DNA from: Megachile rotundata
Taxonomy: Eukaryota; Arthropoda; Insecta; Hymenoptera; Megachilidae
Reading direction: 5' to 3'
DNA length: 64,000 bases
Assembly (NCBI RefSeq): GCF_050947335.1
Contig: NW_027473591.1
Span: 124,001-188,000, forward strand
The notes under the pieces are model-generated. The model searched no databases. It had not been told where the DNA came from and was given only the letters and a program-made list of their open reading frames with translations. Made by a program: the position numbers and the translations under genes. Below, in pieces: positions 49,222 to 61,114 of the stretch (the stretch's first letter is position 1; each line of letters opens with the position of its first letter).

Positions 49222-50803
49222 GTGATTGTGATTGTGTGATTGTGATTGTGTGATTGTGATTGTGTGATTGTGATTGTGTGATTGTGATTGTGTGATTGTG
49301 ATTGTGTGATTGTGATTGTGTGATTGTGATTGTGTGATTGTGATTGTGTGATTGTGATTGTGTGATTGTGATTGTGTGATTGTGATTGTGTGATTGTGAT
49401 TGTGTGATTGTGATTGTGTGATTGTGATTGTGTGATTGTGATTGTGTGATTGTGATTGTGTGATTGCGATTGTGTGATTGCGATTGTGTGATTGCGATTG
49501 TGTGATTGCGATTGTGTGATTGCGATTGTGTGATTGCGATTGTGTGATTGCGATTGTGTGATTGCGATTGTGTGATTGCGATTGTGTGATTGCGATTGTG
49601 TGATTGCGATTGTGTGATTGCGATTGTGTGATTGCGATTGTGTGATTGCGATTCTGTGATTGCGATTGTGTGATTGCGATTGTGTGATTGCGATTGTGTG
49701 ATTGCGATTGTGTGATTGCGATTGTGTGATTGCGATTGTGTGATTGCGATTGTGTGATTGCGATTGTGTGATTGCGATTGTGTGATTGCGATTGTGTGAT
49801 TGCGATTGTGTGATTGCGATTGTGTGATTGTGATTGTGTGATTGTGATTGTGTGATTGTGATTGTGTGATTGTGATTGTGTGATTGTGATTGTGTGATTG
49901 TGATTGTGTGATTGTGATTGTGTGATTGTGATTGTGTGATTGTGATTGTGTGATTGTGATTGTGTGATTGTGATTGTGTGATTGTGATTGTGATTGTGTG
50001 ATTGTGATTGTGTGATTGTGATTGTGTGATTGTGATTGTGTGATTGTGATTGTGTGATTGTGATTGTGTGATTGTGATTGTGTGATTGTGATTGTGTGAT
50101 TGTGATTGTGTGATTGTGTGATTGTGATTGTGTGATTGTGATTGTGTGATTGTGATTGTGTGATTGTGATTGTGTGATTGTGATTGTGTGATTGTGATTG
50201 TGTGATTGTGATTGTGTGATTGTGATTGTGTGATTGTGATTGTGTGATTGTGATTGTGTGATTGTGATTGTGTGATTGTGATTGTGTGATTGTGATTGTG
50301 TGATTGTGATTGTGTGATTGTGATTGTGTGATTGTGATTGTGTGATTGTGATTGTGTGATTGTGATTGTGTGATTGTGATTGTGTGATTGTGATTGTGTG
50401 ATTGTGATTGTGTGATTGTGATTGTGTGATTGTGATTGTGTGATTGTGATTGTGTGATTGTGATTGTGTGATTGTGATTGTGTGATTGTGATTGTGTGAT
50501 TGTGATTGTGTGATTGTGATTGTGTGATTGTGATTGTGTGATTGTGATTGTGTGATTGTGATTGTGTGATTGTGATTGTGTGATTGTGATTGTGTGATTG
50601 TGATTGTGTGATTGTGATTGTGTGATTGTGATTGTGTGATTGTGATTGTGTGATTGTGATTGTGTGATTGTGATTGTGTGATTGTGATTGTGTGATTGTG
50701 ATTGTGTGATTGTGATTGTGTGATTGTGATTGTGTGATTGTGATTGTGTGATTGTGATTGTGTGATTGTGATTGTGTGATTGTGATTGTGTGATTGTGAT
50801 TGT
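49222..50803 (+). repeat. 14-bp array with 26-unit GCGATT block (about 113 units)
   Basis: GCGATT block at 49466-49816, GATTCTG after unit 14, identical in count to the 44906 block at +4560. It then has an extra hexamer (triple GATT at 49980) and a doubled octamer near 50110, so its right part resembles the 33.5-34.9 kb array rather than 45.3-47.1 kb. Confidence 0.95.
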
Positions 50804-51140
50804 GTGATCGTGATTGTGTGGTCGTGATTGTGTGACCGTGATTGTGTGATCGTGATTGTGTGATTGTGTGATTGTGTGATTGTGTGAATGTGTTATTGTG
50901 TGACCGTTATTGTGTGACCGTGATTGTGTGACCGTGATTGAGTGGTTGCGACTGTGTGATTGTGACTGTGTGATTGTGTGAGTGTGTTATTGTGTGATTG
51001 AGTGATAGTGTGACTGTGTGATTGTGTGATTGTGTGATTGTGTGATTGTGTGATTGTGTGACCGAAATTGTGTGATCGTGATTGTGTGGTCGTGATTGTG
51101 TGACCGTGATTGTGCGATCGTGATTGTGTGATTGTGTGAT
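50804..51140 (+). repeat. Junction block J14 (copy of J10)
   Basis: GAGTGGTTGCG at 50940 and GACCGAAATT at 51060, both +15,884 from J10. TTA of GACCGTTATT at 50907. Confidence 0.93.
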
Positions 51141-51435
51141 TGTGCGAATGTGTGATTGTGTGACCGTGATTGTGTGATTGATGATTGTGTGATTGTGTGA
51201 TTGTGTGATTGTGTGATTGTGTGATTGTGTGATTGTGTGATTGTGTGATTGTGTGATTGTGTGATTGTGTGATTGTGTGATTGTGAGATTGTGTGAATTG
51301 TGTGATTGTGTGATTGTGTGATTGTGATTGTGTGATTGTGATTGTGTGATTGTGATTGTGTGATTCTGATTGTGTGATTGTGTGAATGTGTGATTGTGTG
51401 ACCGTGATTGTGTGATTGATGATTGTGTGATTGTG
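51141..51435 (+). repeat. Octamer segment with GATGATT and GTGAGATT markers
   Basis: Same order and spacing as 35256-35559: GATGATT near 51178, GTGAGATT/GTGTGAATT near 51283, GATTCTG near 51362, GATGATT near 51417. Confidence 0.9.
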
Positions 51436-51545
51436 ATTGTGCGATTGTGACTGTGTGGTTGTGATTGTGTGATTGTGATTGTGTGATTGTGATTGTGTGA
51501 TTGTGATTGTGTGATTGTGATTGTGTGATTGTGATTGTGTGATTG
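51436..51545 (+). repeat. Short 14-bp array with GTGACTG
   Basis: About seven units; GACTG at 51449 is +15,884 from the 35565 copy. Confidence 0.92.
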
Positions 51546-53033
51546 TCTGATTGTGTGATTGTGTGATTGCGTGATTGCGTGATTGCGTGATTGTGTGATT
51601 GTGTGATTGTGTGATTGTGTGATTGTGTGATTGTGTGATTGTGTGATTGTGTGATTGTGCGATTGTGCGATTGTGTGACTGTGTGATTGTGTGATTGTGT
51701 GATTGTGTGACTGTGTGATTGTGTGATTGTGTGATTGTGTGATTGTGTGATTGTGTGATTGTGTAATTGTGATTGTGTGATTGTGATTGTGTGTACTGTG
51801 TGATTGTGTGATTGTGTGATTGTGTGATAGTGTGATTGTGTGATTGTGTGATTGTGTGATTGTGTGATTGAGTGACTGTGTGATTGTGTGATTGTGTGAT
51901 TGTGTGATTGTGTGATTGTGTGATTGTGTGATTGTGTGATTGTCTGATTGTGTGATTGTGTGATTGCGTGATTGCGTGATTGCGTGATTGTGTGATTGTG
52001 TGATTGTGTGATTGTGTGATTGTGTGATTGTGCGATTGTGCGATTGTGCGATTGTGTGATTGTGCGATTGTGTGATTGTGTGATTGTGTGATTGTGTGAT
52101 TGTGTGATTGTGTGATTGTGTGATTGTGTGATTGTGTGATTGTGTGATTGTGTGATTGTGTGATTGTGTGATTGTGTGATTGTGTGATTGTGTGATTGTG
52201 CGATTGTGCGATTGTGTGATTGTGTGATTGTGTTATTGTGTGATTGTGTGACTGTGTGATAGTGTGATTGTGTGAATGTGTGATTGTGTGATTGTGTGAT
52301 TGTGTGATTGTGTGATTGTGTGATTGTGTTATTGTGTGATTGTGTGATTGTGTGATTGTGTGATTGTCTGATTGTGTGATTGTGTGATTGTGTGATTGCG
52401 TGATTGCGTGATTGCGTGATTGCGTGATTGTGTGATTGTGTGATTGTGTGATTGTGTGATTGTGTGATTGTGCGATTGTGCGATTGTGCGATTGTGTGAT
52501 TGTGCGATTGTGTGATTGTGTGATTGTGTGATTGTGTGATTGTGTGATTGTGTGATTGTGTGATTGTGTGATTGTGTGATTGTGTGATTGTGTGATTGTG
52601 TGATTGTGTGATTTTGTGATTGAGTGATTGTGTGATTGTGTGATTGTGCGAATGTGTGATTGTGTGACCGTGATTGTGTGATTGATGATTGTGTGATTGT
52701 GTGATTGTGTGATTGTGTGATTGTGTGATTGTGTGATTGTGTGATTGTGTGATTGTGTGATTGTGTGATTGTGAGATTGTGTGAATTGTGTGATTGTGTG
52801 ATTGTGTGATTGTGATTGTGTGATTGTGATTGTGTGATTCTGATTGTGTGATTGTGTGAATGTGTGATTGTGTGACCGTGATTGTGTGATTGATGATTGT
52901 GTGATTGTGATTGTGCGATTGTGATTGTGTGGTTGTGTGATTGTGTGATTGTGAGATTGTGTGAATTGTGTGAATTGTGTGATTGCGTGGTTGTGTGATT
53001 GCGTGATTGTGTGATTGCGTGATTGTGTGATTG
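51546..53033 (+). repeat. Octamer domain with inserted GTGCGATT segment
   Basis: GTACTG at 51793. Relative to 35.66-36.82 kb it is about 325 bp longer and has no GGGCGATT. An additional three-GTGCGATT patch near 52030-52065 with a following octamer run, and a second near 52470, explain most of the gain. GTGTGAATG near 52270 matches 36231. Confidence 0.91.
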
Positions 53034-54288
53034 TGATTGTGTGATTGTGATTGTGTGGTTGTGATTGTGTGATTGTGATTGTGTGATTGTGATTGTGTGA
53101 TTGTGATTGTGTGATTGTGATTGTGTGATTGTGATTGTGTGATTGTGATTGTGTGATTGTGATTGTGTGATTGTGATTGTGTGATTGTGATTGTGTGATT
53201 GTGATTGTGTGATTGTGATTGTGTGATTGTGATTGTGTGATTGCGATTGTGTGATTGCGATTGTGTGATTGCGATTGTGTGATTGCGATTGTGTGATTGC
53301 GATTGTGTGATTGCGATTGTGTGATTGCGATTGTGTGATTGCGATTGTGTGATTGCGATTGTGTGATTGCGATTGTGTGATTGCGATTCTGTGATTGCGA
53401 TTGTGTGATTGCGATTGTGTGATTGCGATTGTGTGATTGTGATTGTGTGATTGTGATTGTGTGATTGTGATTGTGTGATTGTGATTGTGTGATTGTGATT
53501 GTGTGATTGTGATTGTGTGATTGCGATTGTGTGATTGTGATTGTGTGATTGTGATTGTGTGATTGTGATTGTGTGATTGTGATTGTGTGATTGTGATTGT
53601 GTGATTGTGATTGTGTGATTGTGATTGTGTGATTGTGATTGTGTGATTGTGATTGTGTGATTGTGATTGTGTGATTGTGATTGTGTGATTGTGATTGTGT
53701 GATTGTGATTGTGTGATTGTGATTGTGTGATTGTGATTGTGTGATTGTGATTGTGTGATTGTGATTGTGTGATTGTGATTGTGTGATTGTGATTGTGTGA
53801 TTGTGATTGTGTGATTGTGATTGTGTGATTGTGATTGTGTGATTGTGATTGTGTGATTGTGATTGTGTGATTGTGATTGTGTGATTGTGATTGTGTGATT
53901 GCGATTGTGTGATTGTGATTGTGTGATTGTGATTGTGTGATTGTGATTGTGTGATTGTGATTGTGTGATTGTGATTGTGTGATTGTGATTGTGTGATTGT
54001 GATTGTGTGATTGTGATTGTGTGATTGTGATTGTGTGATTGTGATTGTGTGATTGTGATTGTGTGATTGTGATTGTGTGATTGTGATTGTGTGATTGTGA
54101 TTGTGTGATTGTGATTGTGTGATTGTGATTGTGTGATTGTGATTGTGTGATTGTGATTGTGTGATTGTGATTGTGTGATTGTGATTGTGTGATTGTGATT
54201 GTGTGATTGTGATTGTGTGATTGTGATTGTGTGATTGTGATTGTGTGATTGTGATTGTGTGATTGTGATTGTGTGATTGTGATTGTGT
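53034..54288 (+). repeat. 14-bp array with 14-unit GCGATT block (about 90 units)
   Basis: GTGGTT near 53056. GCGATT block at 53243-53425, GATTCTG after unit 11. Isolated GCGATT at 53523 and 53901. Counterpart of 36824-38062, whose block has 5 units after the CTG marker where this has 3. Confidence 0.94.
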
Positions 54289-54620
54289 GATCGTGATTGT
54301 GTGGTCGTGATTGTGTGACCGTGATTGTGTGATCGTGATTGTGTGATTGTGTGATTGTGTGAATGTGTGAATGTGTTATTGTGTGACCGTTATTGTGTGA
54401 CCGTGATTGTGTGACCGTGATTGTGTGGTTGCGACTGTGTGATTGTGACTGTGTGATTGTGTGAGTGTGTTATTGTGTGATTGAGTGATAGTGTGACTGT
54501 GTGATTGTGTGATTGTGTGATTGTGTGATTGTGTGATTGTGTGACCGTAATTGTGTGATCGTGATTGTGTGGTCGTGATTGTGTGACCGTGATTGTGTGA
54601 TCGTGATTGTGTGATTGTGT
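54289..54620 (+). repeat. Junction block J15 with tandem GTGTGAATG
   Basis: The tandem GTGTGAATG (first GAATG at 54361) matches J11 at +16,224. TTA at 54390. Standard order otherwise. Confidence 0.92.
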
Positions 54621-54916
54621 GATTGTGCGAATGTGTGATTGTGTGACCGTGATTGTGTGATTGATGATTGTGTGATTGTGTGATTGTGTGATTGTGTGAT
54701 TGTGTGATTGTGTGATTGTGTGATTGTGTGATTGTGTGATTGTGTGATTGTGTGATTGTGAGATTGTGTGAATTGTGTGATTGTGTGATTGTGTGATTGT
54801 GTGATTGTGATTGTGTGATTGTGATTGTGTGATTGTGATTGTGTGATTCTGATTGTGTGATTGTGTGAATGTGTGATTGTGTGACCGTGATTGTGTGATT
54901 GATGATTGTGTGATTG
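54621..54916 (+). repeat. Octamer segment with GATGATT and GTGAGATT markers
   Basis: GATGATT near 54661, GTGAGATT/GTGTGAATT near 54758, GATTCTG near 54846, GATGATT near 54900. It has one more octamer after GTGTGAATT than the 38.5 kb copy. Confidence 0.9.
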
Positions 54917-55106
54917 TGATTGTGCGATTGTGATTGTGTGGTTGTGATTGTGTGATTGTGATTGTGTGATTGTGATTGTGTGATTGTGATTGTGTGATTG
55001 TGATTGTGTGATTGTGATTGTGTGATTGTGATTGTGTGATTGTGATTGTGTGATTGTGATTGTGTGATTGTGATTGTGTGATTGTGATTGTGTGATTGTG
55101 ATTGTG
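54917..55106 (+). repeat. 14-bp array (about 13 units)
   Basis: Opens with GTGCGATT and GTGGTT like 38676; stops after about 13 units at a plain octamer array instead of GTCTGATT. Confidence 0.93.
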
Positions 55107-55486
55107 TGATTGTGTGATTGTGTGATTGTGTGATTGTGTGATTGTGAGATTGTGTGATTGTGTGATTGTGTGATTGTGTGATTGTGTGATTGTGTGATTG
55201 TGTGATTGTGTGATTGTGTGATTGTGTGATTGTGTGATTGTGTGATTGTGTGATTGTGTGATTGTGTGATTGTGTGATTGTGTGATTGTGTGATTGTGTG
55301 ATTGTGTGATTGTGTGATTGTGTGATTGTGTGATTGTGTGATTGTGTGATTGTGTGATTGTGTGATTGTGTGATTGTGTGATTGTGTGATTGTGTGATTG
55401 TGTGATTGTGTGATTGTGTGATTGTGTGATTGTGTGATTGTGTGATTGTGTGATTGTGTGATTGTGTGATTGTGTGATTGTGTGAT
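55107..55486 (+). repeat. Plain octamer array
   Basis: About 47 GTGTGATT units with a single GTGAGATT near 55143. It leads into GTAATT/GTACTG. Confidence 0.95.
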
Positions 55487-55956
55487 TGTGTAATTGTGAT
55501 TGTGTGATTGTGATTGTGTGTACTGTGTGATTGTGTGATTGTGTGATTGTGTGATTGTGTGATTGTGTGATTGTGTGATTGTGTGATAGTGTGATTGTGC
55601 GATTGTGCGATTGTGTGCTTGTGTGATTGTGTGATTGTGTGATTGTGTGATTGTGTGATAGTGTGATTGTGCGATTGTGCGATTGTGTGCTTGTGTGATT
55701 GTGTGCTTGTGTGATTGCGTGGTCGTGTGGTTGTGTGATTGTGTGATTGTGTGATTGTGTGATTGTGTGATTGTATGATTGTCTGATTGTGTGATTGTGC
55801 GATTGTGCGATTGTGCGATAGTGCGATTGTGCGATTGTGCGATTGTGTGATTGTGTGATTGTGTGATTGTGTGATTGTGTGATTGTGTGATTGTGTGATT
55901 GTGTGATTGTGTGATTGTGTGATTGTGTGATTGTGTGATTGTGTGATTGTGTGATT
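55487..55956 (+). repeat. Octamer cassette of the left-end type
   Basis: GTAATT, GTACTG at 55520, GATAG, GTGTGCTTG patches near 55613, 55686 and 55702, GCGTGGTCGTG near 55718, a private GTATGATT before GTCTGATT near 55774, GCGATAGTGCG near 55814, then about 14 octamers. Third occurrence of the 7.85-8.28 kb pattern. Confidence 0.92.
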
Positions 55957-56353
55957 GTGTGGTTGTGCGATCGTGATTATGTGATTGCGTGATTGTGATT
56001 GTGTGATTGTGTGACTGTGATCGTGTGACCGTGATTATGTGACCGTAATTGTGTGATCGTGATTGTGTGGTCGTGATTGTGTGACCGTGATTGTGTGATC
56101 GTGATTGTGTGATTGTGTGATTGTGTGATTGTGTGATTGTGTGAATGTGTGATTGTGTGACCGTTATTGTGCGACCGTGATTGTGTGACCGTGATTGTGT
56201 GGTTGCGACTGTGTGATTGTGACTGTGTGATTGTGTGATTGAGTGATTGTGTGACTGTGTGATTGTGTGATTGTGTGATTGTGTGATTGTGTGATTGTGT
56301 GATTGTGTGACCGTAATTGTGTGACCGTGATTTTGTGACCGTGATTGTGTGAT
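55957..56353 (+). repeat. Junction block J16, third copy of J1 type
   Basis: GTGCGATCG followed by GATTATG as in J1 and J6; a private GACTGTGATCGTGTGACCG near 56013; GACCGTTATTGTGCGACCG (TTA at 56164). It lacks the GTGAGTGTGTTATT unit and ends with GATTTTGTGACCG. Confidence 0.92.
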
Positions 56354-56974
56354 CGTGTGATTGTGATTGTGTGATTGTGATTGTGTGATTGTGATTGTGT
56401 GATTGTGATTGTGTGATTGTGATTGTGTGATTGTGATTGTGTGATTGTGATTGTGTGATTGTGATTGTGTGATTGTGATTGTGTGATTGTGATTGTGTGA
56501 TTGTGATTGTGTGATTGTGATTGTGTGATTGTGATTGTGTGATTGTGATTGTGTGATTGTGATTGTGTGATTGTGATTGTGTGATTGTGATTGTGTGATT
56601 GTGATTGTGTGATTGTGATTGTGTGATTGTGATTGTGTGATTGTGATTGTGTGATTGTGATTGTGTGATTGTGATTGTGTGATTGTGATTGTGTGATTGT
56701 GATTGTGTGATTGTGATTGTGTGATTGTGATTGTGTGATTGTGATTGTGTGATTGTGATTGTGTGATTGTGATTGTGTGATTGTGATTGTGTGATTGTGA
56801 TTGTGTGATTGTGATTGTGTGATTGCGATTGTGTGATTGCGATTGTGTGATTGCGATTGTGTGATTGTGACTGTGTGATTGTGATTGTGTGATTGTGATT
56901 GTGTGATTGTGATTGTGTGATTGTGATTGTGTGATTGTGATTGTGTGATTGTGATTGTGTGATTGTGATTGTGT
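56354..56974 (+). repeat. 14-bp array (about 44 units)
   Basis: Three GCGATT units at 56825, 56839 and 56853, then one GTGACT. Otherwise uniform. Confidence 0.95.
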
Positions 56975-57418
56975 GATTGTGTGATTGTGTGATTGAGTGA
57001 TTGTGTGATTGTGATTGTGTGATTGTGACTGTGTGATTGTGTGAGTGTGTGATTGTGTGATTGTGTGATTGTGTGATTGTGTGATTGTGTGGTTGTGTGG
57101 TTGTGTGATTGAGTGATTGTGTGCTTGTGTGATTGTGTGATTGTGTGAATGTGTGATTGTGTGACCGTGATTGTGTGATTGATGATTGTGTGATTGTGTG
57201 ATTGTGTGATTGTGTGATTGTGTGATTGTGTGATTGTGTGATTGTGTGATTGTGTGATTGTGTGATTGTGTGATTGTGTGATTGTGAGATTGTGTGAATT
57301 GTGTGATTGTGTGATTGTGTGATTGTGATTGTGTGTTTGTGTGATTGTGTGATTGTGTGATTGTGTGATTGTGTTATTGTGTGATTGTGTGATTGTGTGA
57401 TTGTGTGATTGTGTGATT
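56975..57418 (+). repeat. Octamer segment with GTGGTT pair and GATGATT
   Basis: GAGTGATT, GTGACTG, GTGAGTG, two GTGGTT near 57090, GTGTGCTTG near 57121, GTGTGAATG, GACCG, GATGATT near 57180, GTGAGATT near 57285, GTGTGAATT near 57294, GTGTTTG near 57330 and GTGTTATT near 57370. The marker order is abnormal compared with other domains, suggesting a rearranged unit. Confidence 0.88.
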
Positions 57419-57712
57419 GTGTGGTTGTGCGATCGTGATTATGTGATTGCGTGATTGTGATTGTGTGATTGTGTGACTGTGATTGTGTGACCGTGATTAT
57501 GTGACCGTAATTGTGTGATCGTGATTGTGTGGTCGTGATTGTGTGACCGTGATTGTGTGATCGTGATTGTGTGATTGTGTGATTGTGTGATTGTGTGATT
57601 GTGTGACCGTAATTGTGTGACCGTGATTTTGTGACCGTGATTGTGTGACCGTGATTGTGTGGTTGCGACTGTGTGATTGTGACTGTGTGATTGTGTGAGT
57701 GTGTTATTGTGT
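57419..57712 (+). repeat. Fused, shortened junction block J17
   Basis: Starts like J1 (GTGCGATCG, GATTATG), but after GATCG and four octamers jumps to GACCGTAATT...GATTTTGTGACCG...GACCG and then GGTTGCGACTG/GTGAGTGTGTTATT. The middle GACCGTTATT is absent: the closing and middle parts of a junction are joined in reverse order. Confidence 0.88.
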
Positions 57713-59433
57713 GATTGTGATTGTGTGATTGTGATTGTGTGCTTGTGATTGTGTGATTGTGATTGTGTGATTGTGATTGTGTGATTGTGATTGTGTGATT
57801 GTGATTGTGTGATTGTGATTGTGTGATTGTGATTGTGTGATTGTGATTGTGTGATTGTGATTGTGTGATTGTGATTGTGTGATTGTGATTGTGTGATTGT
57901 GATTGTGTGATTGTGATTGTGTGATTGTGATTGTGTGATTGTGATTGTGTGATTGTGATTGTGTGATTGTGATTGTGTGATTGTGATTGTGTGATTGTGA
58001 TTGTGTGATTGTGATTGTGTGATTGTGATTGTGTGATTGTGATTGTGTGATTGTGATTGTGTGATTGTGATTGTGTGATTGTGATTGTGTGATTGTGATT
58101 GTGTGATTGTGATTGTGTGATTGTGATTGTGTGATTGTGATTGTGTGATTGTGATTGTGTGATTGTGATTGTGTGATTGTGATTGTGTGATTGTGATTGT
58201 GTGATTGTGATTGTGTGATTGTGATTGTGTGATTGTGATTGTGTGATTGTGATTGTGTGATTGTGATTGTGTGATTGTGATTGTGTGATTGTGATTGTGT
58301 GATTGTGATTGTGTGATTGTGATTGTGTGATTGTGATTGTGTGATTGTGATTGTGTGATTGTGATTGTGTGATTGTGATTGTGTGATTGTGATTGTGTGA
58401 TTGTGATTGTGTGATTGTGATTGTGTGATTGTGATTGTGTGATTGTGATTGTGTGATTGTGATTGTGTGATTGTGATTGTGTGATTGTGATTGTGTGATT
58501 GTGATTGTGTGATTGTGATTGTGTGATTGTGATTGTGTGATTGTGATTGTGTGATTGTGATTGTGTGATTGTGATTGTGTGATTGTGATTGTGTGATTGT
58601 GATTGTGTGATTGTGATTGTGTGATTGTGATTGTGTGATTGTGATTGTGTGATTGTGATTGTGTGATTGTGATTGTGTGATTGTGATTGTGTGATTGTGA
58701 TTGTGTGATTGTGATTGTGTGATTGTGATTGTGTGATTGTGATTGTGTGATTGTGATTGTGTGATTGTGATTGTGTGATTGTGATTGTGTGATTGTGATT
58801 GTGTGATTGTGATTGTGTGATTGTGATTGTGTGATTGTGATTGTGTGATTGTGATTGTGTGATTGTGATTGTGTGATTGTGATTGTGTGATTGTGATTGT
58901 GTGATTGTGATTGTGTGATTGTGATTGTGTGATTGTGATTGTGTGATTGTGATTGTGTGATTGTGATTGTGTGATTGTGATTGTGTGATTGTGATTGTGT
59001 GATTGTGATTGTGTGATTGTGATTGTGTGATTGTGATTGTGTGATTGTGATTGTGTGATTGTGATTGTGTGATTGTGATTGTGTGATTGTGATTGTGTGA
59101 TTGTGATTGTGTGATTGTGATTGTGTGATTGTGATTGTGTGATTGTGATTGTGTGATTGTGATTGTGTGATTGTGATTGTGTGATTGTGATTGTGTGATT
59201 GTGATTGTGTGATTGTGATTGTGTGATTGTGATTGTGTGATTGCGATTGTGTGATTGCGATTGTGTGATTGTGATTGTGTGATTGTGATTGTGTGATTGT
59301 GATTGTGTGATTGTGATTGTGTGATTGTGATTGTGTGATTGTGATTGTGTGATTGTGATTGTGTGATTGTGATTGTGTGATTGTGATTGTGTGATTGTGA
59401 TTGTGTGATTGTGATTGTGTGATTGTGATTGTG
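57713..59433 (+). repeat. 14-bp array (about 123 units)
   Basis: Very uniform. Exceptions are GTGCTT near 57741 and two GCGATT at 59243 and 59257. It ends at GATCG. Confidence 0.96.
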
Positions 59434-59774
59434 TGATCGTGATTGTGTGGTCGTGATTGTGTGACCGTGATTGTGTGATCGTGATTGTGTGATTGTGTGA
59501 TTGTGTGATTGTGTGAATGTGTTATTGTGTGACCGTTATTGTGTGACCGTGATTGTGTGACCGTGATTCTGTGGTTGCGGCTGTGTGATTGTGACTGTGT
59601 GATTGTGTGAGTGTGTTATTGTGTGATTGAGTGATAGTGTGACTGTGTGATTGTGTGATTGTGTGATTGTGTGATTGTGTGATTGTGTGATTGTGTGATT
59701 GTGTGACCGTAATTGTGTGATCGTGATTGTGTGGTCGTGATTGTGTGACCGTGATTGTGTGATCGTGATTGTGT
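59434..59774 (+). repeat. Junction block J18 with GATTCTGTGG and GCGGCTG
   Basis: Directly follows the 14-bp array. Private changes are GATTCTGTGGTT near 59566 and GCGGCTG (others GCGACTG) at 59577. TTA of GACCGTTATT at 59536. Confidence 0.92.
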
Positions 59775-61114
59775 GATTGTGTGATTGTGTGATTGTGTGA
59801 TTGTGTGATTGTGTGATTGTGTGATTGTGTGATTGTGTGATTGTGTGATTGTGCGATTGTGCGATTGTGTGACTGTGTGATTGTGTGATTGTGTGATTGT
59901 GTGACTGTGTGATTGTGTGATTGTGTGATTGTGTGATTGTGTGATTGTGTGATTGTGTAATTGTGATTGTGTGATTGTGATTGTGTGTACTGTGTGATTG
60001 TGTGATTGTGTGATTGTGTAATAGTGTGATTGTGTGATTGTGTGATTGTGTGATTGTGTGATTGAGTGATTGTGTGATTGTGTGATTGTGTGATTGTGTG
60101 ATTGTGTGATTGTGTGATTGTGTGATTGTGTGATTGTCTGATTGTGTGATTGTGTGATTGCGTGATTGCGTGATTGCGTGATTGTGTGATTGTGCGATTG
60201 TGTGATTGTGTGATTGTGTGATTGTGTGATTGTGTGATTGTGTGATTGTGCGTTTGTGCGATTGTGTGATTGTGTGATTGTGTTATTGTGTGATTGTGTG
60301 ACTGTGTGATTGTGTGATTGTGTGATTGTGTGATTGTGTGATTGTGTGATTGTGTGATTGTGTGATTGTGTGATTGTGTTATTGTGTGATTGTGTGATTG
60401 TGTGATTGTGTGATTGTCTGATTGTGTGATTGTGTGATTGTGTGATTGTGTGATTGCGTGATTGCGTGATTGCGTGATTGCGTGATTGCGTGATTGTGTG
60501 ATTGTGTGATTGTGTGATTGTGTGATTGTGCGATTGTGCGATTGTGCGATTGTGCGATTGTGTGATTGTGTGATTGTGTGATTGTGTGATTGTGTGATTG
60601 TGTGATTGTGTGATTGTGTGATTGTGTGATTGTGTGATTGTGTGATTGTGTGATTGTGTGATTTTGTGATTGAGTGATTGTGTGATTGTGTGATTGTGCG
60701 AATGTGTGATTGTGTGACCGTGATTGTGTGATTGATGATTGTGTGATTGTGTGATTGTGTGATTGTGTGATTGTGTGATTGTGTGATTGTGTGATTGTGT
60801 GATTGTGTGATTGTGTGATTGTGTGATTGTGAGATTGTGTGAATTGTGTGATTGTGTGATTGTGTGATTGTGTGATTGTGTGATTGTGATTGTGTGATTG
60901 TGATTGTGTGATTGTGATTGTGTGATTCTGATTGTGTGATTGTGTGAATGTGTGATTGTGTGACCGTGATTGTGTGATTGATGATTGTGTGATTGTGATT
61001 GTGCGATTGTGATTGTGTGGTTGTGTGATTGTGTGATTGTGAGATTGTGTGAATTGTGTGAATTGTGTGATTGCGTGGTTGTGTGATTGCGTGATTGTGT
61101 GATTGCGTGATTGT
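59775..61114 (+). repeat. Octamer domain with full marker series
   Basis: The canonical series, but the first GTCTGATT/GCGTGATT cluster is missing. GTACTG at 59987, a private GTAATAGTG near 60018 and GCGTTTG near 60250, five GCGTGATT near 60456-60490, four GTGCGATT near 60528-60555, then the usual GATGATT tail. Confidence 0.92.
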
